A stretch of DNA of 6,487 nucleotides from Acidocella sp. 35-58-6 (GCA_002281005.1 NCFD01000075.1:1-6487), one strand, 5' to 3'. Shown: positions 1 to 6,186, numbered from the stretch's first letter. Numbers and translations are program-made. The notes: generated by a model not told the origin, from the letters alone.

Positions 1-585
1 GGCCAGAATGGTGAGGCGCTGCGGCCTGAGCAGGGTTATCCGGTACGGTTGATCGTGCCGGGCTGGCAGGGCAACCAGATGGTGAAGTGGCTGCGCCGGC
101 TCGAGATCGGCACCAGCCCGTGGTACACCCATGAGGAGACCGCGAGCTATACGGAATTGCTACCGAACGGCAAGGCGCTGGGCTTTACCTGGGTGGCGGA
201 AGCCAAGTCGGTGATCTCATTCCCGTGCCCGGAAAAGCCCCTGACGGGTGGCCCGGGTTTTTATGAGGTACGCGGTTTTGCGTGGACTGGGCGTGGTAAA
301 ATCAAAGCGGTGGATGTCTCGTTTGATGGTGGCGTGAATTACACCCGTGCTGCGTTACAGGAGCCGGTGCTGGATAAATGCATGACGCGCTTTACCGTGC
401 CTTGGCATTGGGATGGCAAGCCGGCGATGATCCAATCGCGTGCAACCGATGAGACCGGCTATGTGCAGCCGACGATCGTGGAAGCCCGCGCGGTGATGGG
501 CACGGCGGCGGTGTATTTGAATAATGCAATCCAGACCTGGAATGTTCTGGCGGATGGGAGTGTGAATAATGTTCAGCTCGGCTAA
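1..585 (+). CDS. soxC: SoxC, molybdenum sulfane dehydrogenase subunit (3' part, truncated by window start)
   Basis: This is the catalytic subunit of the periplasmic sulfane dehydrogenase SoxCD, which oxidises the SoxY-bound sulfane sulfur at a molybdenum cofactor. The frame is open from base 1, so only the last 194 residues are present; the N-terminal leader and the Moco-binding Cys lie outside the window. Visible residues 12-33 (GYPVRLIVPG, then VKWLRRLE) match the end of the sulfite-oxidase-type Moco domain. Residues 60-175 form the dimerisation domain typical of SoxC, with EAKSVISFP, GPGFYEVRGFAW, GRGKI, VSFDGG, TRF, WHWDG and SRATDETGYVQPT. The end, NAIQTW followed by NNVQLG, is the usual SoxC C-terminus. 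The stop overlaps soxD by 17 bases, so the two partner subunits are probably translationally coupled. Identification rests on remembered family motifs. SorA-type sulfite dehydrogenase is the alternative, but the soxD partner and cluster argue for SoxC. Confidence 0.95.
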   Translation, partial: GQNGEALRPEQGYPVRLIVPGWQGNQMVKWLRRLEIGTSPWYTHEETASYTELLPNGKALGFTWVAEAKSVISFPCPEKPLTGGPGFYEVRGFAWTGRGKIKAVDVSFDGGVNYTRAALQEPVLDKCMTRFTVPWHWDGKPAMIQSRATDETGYVQPTIVEARAVMGTAAVYLNNAIQTWNVLADGSVNNVQLG

Positions 586-1261
586 ATTATTTGCGTCCGT
601 GGCGGCGGGAACATTGGCGATGGTGGCGGTGGCCGTGGCGGCCCCGGCAACATCGGCGCAGCCACAGGGTTATTATTCGATCGGCATGACGCCGGATGCA
701 GCACAGATCGCGCAATGGTCGATTGCGATCAAACCGGATGGCAGCAATCTGCCTGCGGGTTCGGGCACGGTTGATGCGGGGGCCACGGTGTATGGCGCGG
801 AATGCGCGATGTGCCATGGCACTTTTGGCGAAGGCGTTGATGCCTATCCAAAGCTGGTAGGCGGCGTTGGCGCATTGAAGACGCAGAAGCTTAAAACCGT
901 CGGCAGTTACTGGCCGTACGCGCCGATCGTGTATGATTATATTAACCGCGCGATGCCGTTTTTTGCACCGCGTTCGCTCACCAACGACCAGGTGTACGCC
1001 ATCACCGCGTATATTTTGAATTTGAATGGCATCGTGCCGGATAATTTTGTGGCGGATGCGAAGAGCCTGGCGGCGGTGAAGATGCCGAACCGTGATGGCT
1101 TCAACTTCAAGGACCCACGGCCTTTGACGCATGATGTTGCCTGCATGGCGCATTGCGCTGACCCGAAGGCATTGACGGTCACATCAGATGCCAGCAAGTC
1201 TGGGATCACGCCGCGCACGACAGGGCCGGTTGATACGATGCAGGGTTCACCTGCCAAATGA
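569..1261 (+). CDS. soxD: SoxD, single-haem c-type cytochrome subunit of sulfane dehydrogenase
   Basis: This is the periplasmic cytochrome c partner of SoxC, which takes electrons from the molybdenum site. It has 230 residues. Residues 1-30 look like a Sec leader with a hydrophobic stretch and a TSA-Q cleavage site. The haem motif is CAMCH at 79-83, followed by GTFGEGVDAYPKL and VGSYWPYAPI, both typical of SoxD. M129 in RAMPFFAP is the likely sixth haem-iron ligand. Near the end, residues 187-196 contain the conserved Cys pair CMAHC. Well-studied SoxD (Paracoccus) continues into a second haem domain; here the protein stops after a Ser/Thr/Pro-rich tail with no second CxxCH. The start at 569 has GGGAG (556-560) eight bases upstream and lies inside the end of soxC. 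The stop is ten bases before soxX. Confidence 0.92.
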   Translation: MFSSAKLFASVAAGTLAMVAVAVAAPATSAQPQGYYSIGMTPDAAQIAQWSIAIKPDGSNLPAGSGTVDAGATVYGAECAMCHGTFGEGVDAYPKLVGGVGALKTQKLKTVGSYWPYAPIVYDYINRAMPFFAPRSLTNDQVYAITAYILNLNGIVPDNFVADAKSLAAVKMPNRDGFNFKDPRPLTHDVACMAHCADPKALTVTSDASKSGITPRTTGPVDTMQGSPAK

Positions 1262-1265
1262 GGGG
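1260..1265 (+). promoter_or_regulatory. Ribosome binding site deciding the soxX start
   Basis: GAGGGG lies six bases before the ATG at 1272. It supports that start over the in-frame ATG at 1188, which would add 28 residues without leader character and overlap soxD. The site overlaps the soxD stop codon (1259-1261), so soxD and soxX are probably translated together. Confidence 0.75.
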
Positions 1266-1271
1266 CGGAAC

Positions 1272-1730
1272 ATGAAACATTTTGCACTGGCGGCAGTCTC
1301 GACGATAGTTTTGGCCTCGAGCGCGATGGCGCAGAGTGCTCCGACGGCCCCGATGGCCTCTCCGATGGCCTCTCCGATGGCGGCGCCGATGGCCTCCTCA
1401 ACGGCGGCCCCGGCCGCAGCGGCGCCGGCGGCAACCGCGGCGGCCGCAACGCCAACTGACCCCGTCTCAAGGGGTGAGGCGATTGCGTTTGACCGGGGCA
1501 AGGGGAATTGCCTGGCGTGCCATGTCATTGAAGGCGGCTCATTGATGGGCAATGTCGGCCCGGCACTGAAGGACATGAAAGTTCTGATGCCGGACCCCAA
1601 GCAGCTCTATGCGGTGATTTACAACGAACAGGCTCGCAACCCGAGCACCGTGATGCCGGCCTTCGGCAGAAACGGCATCCTGACACCGGATGAGATCAAT
1701 GATGTCGTAGCTTATTTATATACCAAATGA
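1272..1730 (+). CDS. soxX: SoxX, monohaem cytochrome c of the SoxXA complex
   Basis: SoxX is the small cytochrome subunit of SoxXA, which forms the bond between thiosulfate and the SoxY cysteine in the periplasm and receives the electrons. The product has 152 residues. A Sec leader covers 1-20 (AMA-Q cleavage). Residues 22-62 are a low-complexity Ala/Pro/Met linker with PMAS repeats. The cytochrome domain starts near 64 (DPVSRGEAIAFDRGKGNC), with haem motif CLACH at 80-84, a conserved GNVGPALKDM at 93-102, and TVMPAFG with the probable axial ligand M128, followed by ILTPDEINDVVAYL. These are standard SoxX features; the long linker is less usual. The start at 1272 is chosen for its strong ribosome binding site and the leader that follows. 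The TGA stop overlaps an ATG at 1727 that is a possible but less likely soxY start. Confidence 0.95.
   Translation: MKHFALAAVSTIVLASSAMAQSAPTAPMASPMASPMAAPMASSTAAPAAAAPAATAAAATPTDPVSRGEAIAFDRGKGNCLACHVIEGGSLMGNVGPALKDMKVLMPDPKQLYAVIYNEQARNPSTVMPAFGRNGILTPDEINDVVAYLYTK
1350..1397 (+). repeat. Four tandem 12-base units inside soxX
   Basis: Four consecutive in-frame units of the form CCGATGGCCTCT occupy this stretch. The first two are identical, the third ends in GCGGCG and the fourth in CTCC. They encode PMAS-PMAS-PMAA-PMAS in the linker between leader and cytochrome domain. Because each unit is a multiple of three, copy-number change would lengthen or shorten the linker without breaking the frame. 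Confidence 0.9.
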
Positions 1731-1732
1731 GG
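1729..1732 (+). promoter_or_regulatory. Ribosome binding site deciding the soxY start
   Basis: GAGG lies nine bases before the ATG at 1742. The alternative in-frame ATG at 1727 overlaps the soxX stop and is preceded only by AT-rich sequence with no purine-rich site, so 1742 is preferred. The site overlaps the end of soxX, which suggests coupling. Confidence 0.55.
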
Positions 1733-1741
1733 TTTGAGAAC

Positions 1742-2266
1742 ATGCAAAACACCAAGACGACGGTCCGGATCAAATCTGGCCCGGCACTGACCCGGCGGAT
1801 TACCTTGAGCGGTGCGGCAGCTGCGACTCTGGCGGCATTGCTGGCACCTGGGTTCAAGGCGGCTCACGCTGATACCGCAGCGCCGATGGCGGATGCGTCG
1901 GCCTATCCGGCCAAGGCATTTGCCCAGAAGAGCAAGGATGAGGCGATTGCGGCGCTGTTTAACATGACGGCGACGGCGTCTGACCAGATCACATTTGATG
2001 CGCCTGACATCGCTGAGAACGGCGCTGTGGTGCCGGTCTCGATCTCCACCACCTTGCCGGGGGTCACTGCGATTGCCGTGCTGGCGCTTGGCAACCCGTT
2101 CACGCTGGCGGCGGCGTATCAGTTGCCGGACGGCACCAATGCAGCGATCTCCTCGCGGATCAAGCTGGCCAAAACCACGGATGTGGTGGCGCTGGTTCAG
2201 GCGGGCGGCAAATTATACAGCGTGACCAAAAACGTTAAAGTTACACTCGGCGGCTGCGGCGGCTAA
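1742..2266 (+). CDS. soxY: SoxY, sulfur-substrate carrier with C-terminal GGCGG
   Basis: SoxY carries all pathway intermediates covalently on one cysteine on a swinging C-terminal arm. The product has 174 residues and ends in LGGCGG, with Cys172 as the carrier residue; this ending is diagnostic. The leader has twin arginines at 18-19 (LTRRITLSGAAAATL) and a probable AHA-D cleavage at 43/44, so export by the Tat pathway, folded with SoxZ, is expected. The mature part contains GAVVPVSISTTLPGVTAIAVLA and NPFTLAAAYQLPDG, the beta-sandwich core of the family. An extension of five residues from the ATG at 1727 is possible. soxZ follows after 14 bases and encodes the partner. Confidence 0.97.
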   Translation: MQNTKTTVRIKSGPALTRRITLSGAAAATLAALLAPGFKAAHADTAAPMADASAYPAKAFAQKSKDEAIAALFNMTATASDQITFDAPDIAENGAVVPVSISTTLPGVTAIAVLALGNPFTLAAAYQLPDGTNAAISSRIKLAKTTDVVALVQAGGKLYSVTKNVKVTLGGCGG

Positions 2267-2280
2267 AGGGAGATATCGAT

Positions 2281-2592
2281 ATGGCTGGTTCAATTTTAGT
2301 GCGGGCATCATCGGATGGCACCGCGACGACGGTTCAGGCGCTGATCCATCACCCGATGGATTCTGGTTTTGTGAAGGATGCTACGGGTAAGTTGATCCCG
2401 GCTCATTATATTCAGGTGGTTGAGTTCGCGCATTCCGGCAGCGTGGTATTGACCGCGTTCTGGGGTGGGGCAGTCTCGAAGGACCCGTTCACCAAGTTCA
2501 GCTTCAAGGGCGGTAAGTCTGGTGATGATCTGAGCATCTCGTGGGTTGATAATCTGGGCAACAAGGACAGCACCACCGCGAAAATCTCGTAG
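2281..2592 (+). CDS. soxZ: SoxZ, partner of the SoxY sulfur carrier
   Basis: SoxZ forms the heterodimer SoxYZ and provides much of the docking surface for SoxXA, SoxB and SoxCD. The product has 103 residues, the usual size, and no leader of its own, which fits the known co-export with SoxY through Tat. Family motifs are HHPMDSG at 23-29, with the preceding VQALI, then KLIPAHYIQVVEF at 37-49, and SISWVDNLG at 85-93. AGGGAGA at 2267-2273 is a good ribosome binding site seven bases before the ATG. A gap of 52 bases follows before soxA, with no convincing terminator in it. Confidence 0.96.
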   Translation: MAGSILVRASSDGTATTVQALIHHPMDSGFVKDATGKLIPAHYIQVVEFAHSGSVVLTAFWGGAVSKDPFTKFSFKGGKSGDDLSISWVDNLGNKDSTTAKIS

Positions 2593-2644
2593 GCGATACG
2601 CAAGCGAGATAGGGCGGGCCGGTGAACAAAGCAGGGGAAATGTC

Positions 2645-3481
2645 ATGAGGCGGATATTATTAGCGGGCATTGCGCTATGTGTGGCGGCTCCGGCGCTGGC
2701 GGCGACGCTCAGCTCACCGGCGGCTGAGCAGAAGGCGTTCCAGACTTATTTTTTCAATAAGTTCCCGACCGTGGCGCATGATGATTTTGTCAACGGCCCC
2801 TATGCGCTGGATGCCGGTATGCGGGCGCAGTGGAAAGACATTCTGCAGTTCCCGCCGTATCAGTTCTCAATTGATAACGGCAAGGCTTTGTTCAGCGCGG
2901 CGTTCCCGAACGGCCACGGTTACGGCGATTGTTTTGCCAATAAGGGCATCGGTATCACCCAGAATTACCCGATGTTTGATGCCAAGTCTGGTAAGGTGAT
3001 GACGCTGGAGCTGGCGATCAACAAATGCCGCACTGAGAATGGCTTGAAGCCGCTTGATATGTCGGCGGGCGACATGGCTGACATTGAGGCGTACATGGCC
3101 AGCACCTCGGATGGCAAAGCCTTTGCCGTTAAAATCCCGAACGATCCACGCGCTTTGGCGGATTACCGGGCGGGCGAGGCATATTTTTATACTCGCCGTG
3201 GACAGTTGAATTTTTCCTGCGCCAGTTGCCATGTGCAAGGGGCGGGCGATCATCTGCGCTCGGACGTGCTGGCCCCGGCTTTGGGGCTGACCGCTTCGTT
3301 CCCGCTATACCGCTCGGCCTGGGGTAATACCGGCACACTGACGCGGCGCTTTATGGAGTGCAATGTTCAGGTGCGCGCTGTACCCGCCAAGCCGGATAGT
3401 GATACCTATGCCAATCTTGCCTACTTCCTGGCGTACATGAACAACGGCTTGCCTGTTGGCGGCCCGGGAGAACGTCCATGA
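2645..3481 (+). CDS. soxA: SoxA, monohaem catalytic subunit of the SoxXA cytochrome complex
   Basis: SoxA holds the active haem of SoxXA, which joins thiosulfate to SoxY. The product has 278 residues with a Sec leader at 1-19 (ALA-A). There is a single haem motif, CASCH at 192-196. Downstream, TRRFMECNVQVRA supplies C239, matching the cysteine that in SoxA is the distal haem ligand and is found as a persulfide. The N-terminal haem site of diheme SoxA is absent; its place holds two single cysteines, C96 in YGDCFANKG and C128 in INKCRT, which in monohaem SoxA proteins form a disulfide. The start at 2645 has AGGGGA (2633-2638) six bases upstream and is followed at once by a leader; the frame is open further upstream to 2546 but that part overlaps soxZ. 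The TGA overlaps the next start as ATGA. Confidence 0.96.
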   Translation: MRRILLAGIALCVAAPALAATLSSPAAEQKAFQTYFFNKFPTVAHDDFVNGPYALDAGMRAQWKDILQFPPYQFSIDNGKALFSAAFPNGHGYGDCFANKGIGITQNYPMFDAKSGKVMTLELAINKCRTENGLKPLDMSAGDMADIEAYMASTSDGKAFAVKIPNDPRALADYRAGEAYFYTRRGQLNFSCASCHVQGAGDHLRSDVLAPALGLTASFPLYRSAWGNTGTLTRRFMECNVQVRAVPAKPDSDTYANLAYFLAYMNNGLPVGGPGERP

Positions 3482-3825
3482 GAAACTTCGTTGGAAACAC
3501 AGCGACCAAATTTTTTGTGGCCGTGTTGATGCTGGGAAGCCTGGGCGGCGTTGCGGCGCATGCGGATACCAGCAAGCCGGTGGTGACCCAGGATATGGCG
3601 CTGGCGGCTTTAACGGCAGCGGATGCAGAAGCCCAGAAGGCTGATGCCGCAGGCGTGCAATGGACGACGGTGCCGACATTGCTGAAAGCCGCGCATTTTG
3701 CCTATCTCTACGGTGATTATTCGGGCGCCGCAAAGAAGGCCGGGATGGCCGAGGCGCAGGCCAAAACCGCCCTGACAGAAGCCAAAGAGCAAGCCAGCCT
3801 GTGGCAGACGCAGGTGATTCGCTAA
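3478..3825 (+). CDS. soxK: SoxK-like SoxXA-binding protein
   Basis: This is a small exported helical protein of 115 residues. Residues 1-29 are a leader (KFFVAVLMLGSLGGVAAHA, cleavage before D30). The mature part is Ala/Lys/Glu-rich: an initial helix around 38-58 (MALAALTAADAEAQKADAAG), a conserved-looking Trp at 62 (GVQWTT), then LLKAAHFAYLYGDYSGAAKKAG and an Ala-rich helix to the end. This pattern of W-x-x-T, a G-D-Y-x-x-A turn and helical repeats resembles SoxK (SoxXA-binding protein, SAXB) of Chlorobium, the third subunit that holds SoxXA together and raises its activity. Position agrees: in green sulfur bacteria the order is soxX-Y-Z-A-K-B, exactly as here. The ATG overlaps the soxA stop, with GGGAG at 3466-3470 seven bases upstream, so it is probably made in step with SoxA. 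The assignment is from remembered family features and synteny. Confidence 0.72.
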   Translation: MRNFVGNTATKFFVAVLMLGSLGGVAAHADTSKPVVTQDMALAALTAADAEAQKADAAGVQWTTVPTLLKAAHFAYLYGDYSGAAKKAGMAEAQAKTALTEAKEQASLWQTQVIR

Positions 3826-3874
3826 ACCAGTGCCCTCAATGCAGCGCCCCCTATGAAACGATAAGGCATCGCAG

Positions 3875-5611
3875 ATGAAACTTTCTCGCCGTTCACTTCT
3901 GGCATCGGCGGGTGCCTTGCCATTCACCATGCCGGCCGCCTACGCCGCGGCAGCCGATATGTATGATGTGCCGCTGCACGCTGATGCGCGGATCATCCAC
4001 ATCACCGACACCCACGCTCAGGCCAACCCGGTGCAGTTCCGCGAGCCTTCGGTGAATATTGGGGTGGGCGCTGCCAGTGGCCGGCCGCCGCATCTGGTGG
4101 GCGAGGCGTTTTTAAAATATTTCGATATTCCGGCGGGCGGTCCGGCAGCGCATGCCTTCACCTTCCTGGATTTTGAGCGTGCCGCGCATAAATACGGCCC
4201 GATGGGCGGGTTCGCGCATCTGAAAACCCTGATCGACCGGTTACGCAACCAGGCCGGGGCTTCGCGCACTTTGCTGCTGGATGGCGGCGACCTCACCCAA
4301 GGCTCGGGCGTTGCCAATCTCTCCGGTGGCCAGGACATGATCGCGCTGGCCAATATTTTGGGCACCGATGTGCTGACCGGCCATTGGGAATTTACTTATG
4401 GCGAGGACGGGCTGGCGAAGTTGATCGCCGCCTTCAATGGCAAGTTTATCGCGCAGAACGTGTTCCTCACTGATGACGCGGCGTTTGCCAACAAACCGGC
4501 GTTTGATGCTGCTTCCGGCCATGTGTTTGCGCCGTTTACCATCCGCGAGATGGGCGGCTACCAGATCGGCGTGATCGGCCAGGCCTTTCCGTACGTGCCG
4601 ATCGCGCATCCTGGCCGCTTTGTGCCGGACTGGACGTTTGGGATTCACCCCGACACGATGCAGAAGAGTGTGAATGACCTGCGCAATAACCATAAGGTTG
4701 ATGCGGTGGTGCTGCTCTCGCACAACGGTATGGACACCGACCTCGCGCTGGCCGCCCAGGTCAGCGGCATCGACATCATCATGGGCGGGCATACGCATGA
4801 TGCCGTGCCGATACCACAGATTGTCAAAAATCCCGGCGGCAAAACATTTGTGACCAACGCAGGCTCGGCCGGCAAGTTTGTCGCGGTGCTGGATTTGTCG
4901 CTGGCCAAGGGTGCGCTGAAGGGCCTGCAATACCGGCTGCTGCCGGTGTATGCCAACGAGATCAAACCCGACCCGGTGATGGCCGCTGAGATCACCAAAT
5001 GGCGCGCCCCGCATCAGGCGATGCTGGAGGAGAAGCTCGCGGATGTGGAAACCCTGCAGTACCGGCGCGGTAATTTTACCGGCACCATGGACCAGATGAT
5101 CTGCGATGCGCTGCTACAGGAGATGGACGCTGAGATCGTGCTCTCGCCCGGCTTCCGCTGGGGCAATACGGTGCTGGCGGGCGGGCCGATGACGATGGAG
5201 GATTTACTTTCTGAGACCGCGATGACGTACGGCGATGTGTATGTCTCGATGATGACCGGGGCGCAGATCAAGGCGGCGATGGAGGATGTCTGCGACAATC
5301 TCTTCAACCCCGATCCGTTCTACCAGCAAGGCGGCGACATGGTGCGGGTTGGCGGCATGAATTACGCCTGTGCACCGAACGAGAAAATCGGCAACCGCAT
5401 CTCCGAGATGACGCTGAGCAACGGCCAGGTGCTGGACGCCGCCAAGACCTACAAAGTTGCCGGCTGGGCCTCGGTCTCGCAGCCGCAGAACACCCCGCCA
5501 GTATGGGATGTGGTGGCGAAATACCTGCGCGACAAAAAGACCGTGCGGATTACCAAACCGAATGTCACCAAGGTCATCGGCATCGGCAAAAACGCCGGGT
5601 ATGCTCCGTGA
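3875..5611 (+). CDS. soxB: SoxB, dimanganese sulfate thiohydrolase
   Basis: SoxB hydrolyses the terminal sulfone from SoxY-bound intermediates and releases sulfate in the periplasm. It belongs to the 5'-nucleotidase/metallophosphatase superfamily. The product has 578 residues, close to the family norm. The leader is Tat-like (LSRRSLLASAGAL, twin arginines at 5-6). Metal-site motifs in order are ITDTHAQ (D45, H47), LDGGDLTQGSG (D139), the SoxB-type GHWEFTYG (H170, E172), LLSHNGMDTD (H283) and MGGHTHDAVP (H306, H308). The C-terminal 5'-nucleotidase domain begins near 390, with GTMDQMICDALLQ and LSPGFRWG. All expected ligands are present, so it looks intact. AAGG at 3863-3866 is eight bases before the ATG. 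A gap of 49 bases separates it from the soxK-like gene. The stop overlaps a GTG that could start the next gene. Confidence 0.97.
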   Translation: MKLSRRSLLASAGALPFTMPAAYAAAADMYDVPLHADARIIHITDTHAQANPVQFREPSVNIGVGAASGRPPHLVGEAFLKYFDIPAGGPAAHAFTFLDFERAAHKYGPMGGFAHLKTLIDRLRNQAGASRTLLLDGGDLTQGSGVANLSGGQDMIALANILGTDVLTGHWEFTYGEDGLAKLIAAFNGKFIAQNVFLTDDAAFANKPAFDAASGHVFAPFTIREMGGYQIGVIGQAFPYVPIAHPGRFVPDWTFGIHPDTMQKSVNDLRNNHKVDAVVLLSHNGMDTDLALAAQVSGIDIIMGGHTHDAVPIPQIVKNPGGKTFVTNAGSAGKFVAVLDLSLAKGALKGLQYRLLPVYANEIKPDPVMAAEITKWRAPHQAMLEEKLADVETLQYRRGNFTGTMDQMICDALLQEMDAEIVLSPGFRWGNTVLAGGPMTMEDLLSETAMTYGDVYVSMMTGAQIKAAMEDVCDNLFNPDPFYQQGGDMVRVGGMNYACAPNEKIGNRISEMTLSNGQVLDAAKTYKVAGWASVSQPQNTPPVWDVVAKYLRDKKTVRITKPNVTKVIGIGKNAGYAP

Positions 5612-5616
5612 GATTC

Positions 5617-5652
5617 ACCGTGAGACGCACCGTGAGACGCACCATGAGACGC
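5617..5652 (+). repeat. Three tandem 12-base units at the start of the dsrE-like gene
   Basis: ACCGTGAGACGC occurs at 5617-5628 and 5629-5640, and ACCATGAGACGC at 5641-5652. A decayed copy (TCCGTGAGATTC) sits at 5605-5616 across the soxB stop. In the frame of the downstream gene the units read TVRR-TVRR-TMRR, each with a possible start codon (GTG, GTG, ATG) at the same place. Confidence 0.92.
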
Positions 5653-6129
5653 GCCATAAAACGCGCCGCGCTGTCGGCAGCTTTTGCGGGGCTGCTCGGG
5701 GCGGCGATGTTACCCGCCGCGGCGCTGGCGCAGTCACCACCGGCACCAACGCCGCTGCCTTCAAACGCGCCGTTCGCCACCCAAAAACTGCTGTTGCAAC
5801 TCTCCGATGCTGACATGGCCAAGCAAAAACTGGTCATCAGTGTCGCCAACAGTATCCTCAAGGACTTCGGGCCCGACAATGTTTCCATCGTCGTCGTCGC
5901 CTACGGCCCCGGCGTGCAGATATTATTCGCAGGCAGCCCCGAGCGCATCGCCGTCGACAGCCTGATCGCCCAAGGTGTCGAGTTCGACGTTTGCATGAAC
6001 ACCATCAACACCATAACCCGCGACACCGGCCACACCCCAGACCTAAACCCCAAAGTCGTCCCCGTCCCCTACGGCGTCGGACGCATCATGCAACTCGTCC
6101 AAAAAGGCTACATCCTCGACAGACCATAA
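5644..6129 (+). CDS. Exported DsrE-family protein
   Basis: A DsrE/DsrF-like fold protein with a leader, 161 residues from the ATG chosen here. The leader spans about 1-29 (basic MRRAIKR, hydrophobic stretch, ALA-Q), so it should be periplasmic. The DsrE-like domain runs from about 47 to the end: KLLLQLSDAD, ISVANSILKDFGPDNVSIVVVAYGPGVQILF, then GVEFDVCMNTI with the single cysteine C117, and VVPVPYGVGRIMQLVQKGYILDRP. In DsrE-family sulfurtransferases a Cys at this place can carry persulfide sulfur, so a role handling sulfur beside SoxYZ is plausible but inferred. No DsrF or DsrH partner is nearby. The start is uncertain: in-frame GTG codons at 5608 (overlapping the soxB stop), 5620 and 5632 would lengthen the basic N-terminus by up to 12 residues, and none has a strong ribosome binding site. 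The later part prefers C-ending codons, unlike the sox genes. The cluster terminator follows directly. Confidence 0.85.
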   Translation: MRRAIKRAALSAAFAGLLGAAMLPAAALAQSPPAPTPLPSNAPFATQKLLLQLSDADMAKQKLVISVANSILKDFGPDNVSIVVVAYGPGVQILFAGSPERIAVDSLIAQGVEFDVCMNTINTITRDTGHTPDLNPKVVPVPYGVGRIMQLVQKGYILDRP

Positions 6130-6165
6130 AAAAAACGCAGGCTTAAAAAAAACCTGCGTTTTTTT
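6129..6165. terminator. Bidirectional rho-independent terminator
   Basis: CGCAGG (6136-6141) pairs with CCTGCG (6153-6158), and the stem extends through an A7 run (6129-6135) against a T7 run (6159-6165), giving up to 13 base pairs around an 11-base A-rich loop. The T run ends + strand transcripts of the sox operon, and the A run gives a U tract for the convergent - strand HiPIP gene. It begins on the last base of the dsrE-like stop codon. Confidence 0.9.
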
Positions 6166-6186
6166 ACGGTGATAATTACTTAAAAA

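Noticed and set aside
587..1153. Long - strand open frame opposite soxD (188 codons).
   Set aside because: It is Arg/His-rich and resembles no protein I know, and the + strand here has a clear haem cytochrome; it is a mirror effect of GC-biased codons.
1336..1545. + strand frame rich in Arg and Trp in the soxX linker.
   Set aside because: It is an out-of-frame reading of the GC-rich linker and repeat, inside a well-supported gene.
1247..1600. - strand open frame opposite soxX with an Ala/Gly-rich repeat stretch.
   Set aside because: Its repeats are only the complement of the PMAS linker repeats; there is no ribosome binding site and no independent domain.
2584..2610. Inverted repeat ATCTCG/CGAGAT across the soxZ end.
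   Set aside because: There are only six pairs, a 15-base loop and no T run; it is unlikely to be a terminator.
3853..3871. Mini reading frame ATG-AAA-CGA-TAA and a CGAT/ATCG hairpin around the soxB ribosome binding site.
   Set aside because: A three-residue frame and a four-pair stem are expected by chance, and I see nothing else pointing to translational control.
4241..5014. - strand open frame of 257 codons opposite soxB.
   Set aside because: soxB has all its metal-site motifs across this stretch; the antisense frame has no leader, motif or recognisable fold.
5457..5813. + strand frame across the soxB end and dsrE-like start with HRETHRETHHET repeats.
   Set aside because: The repeats come from the 12-base units read in the wrong frame; the correct frame yields a leader and a DsrE-like domain.
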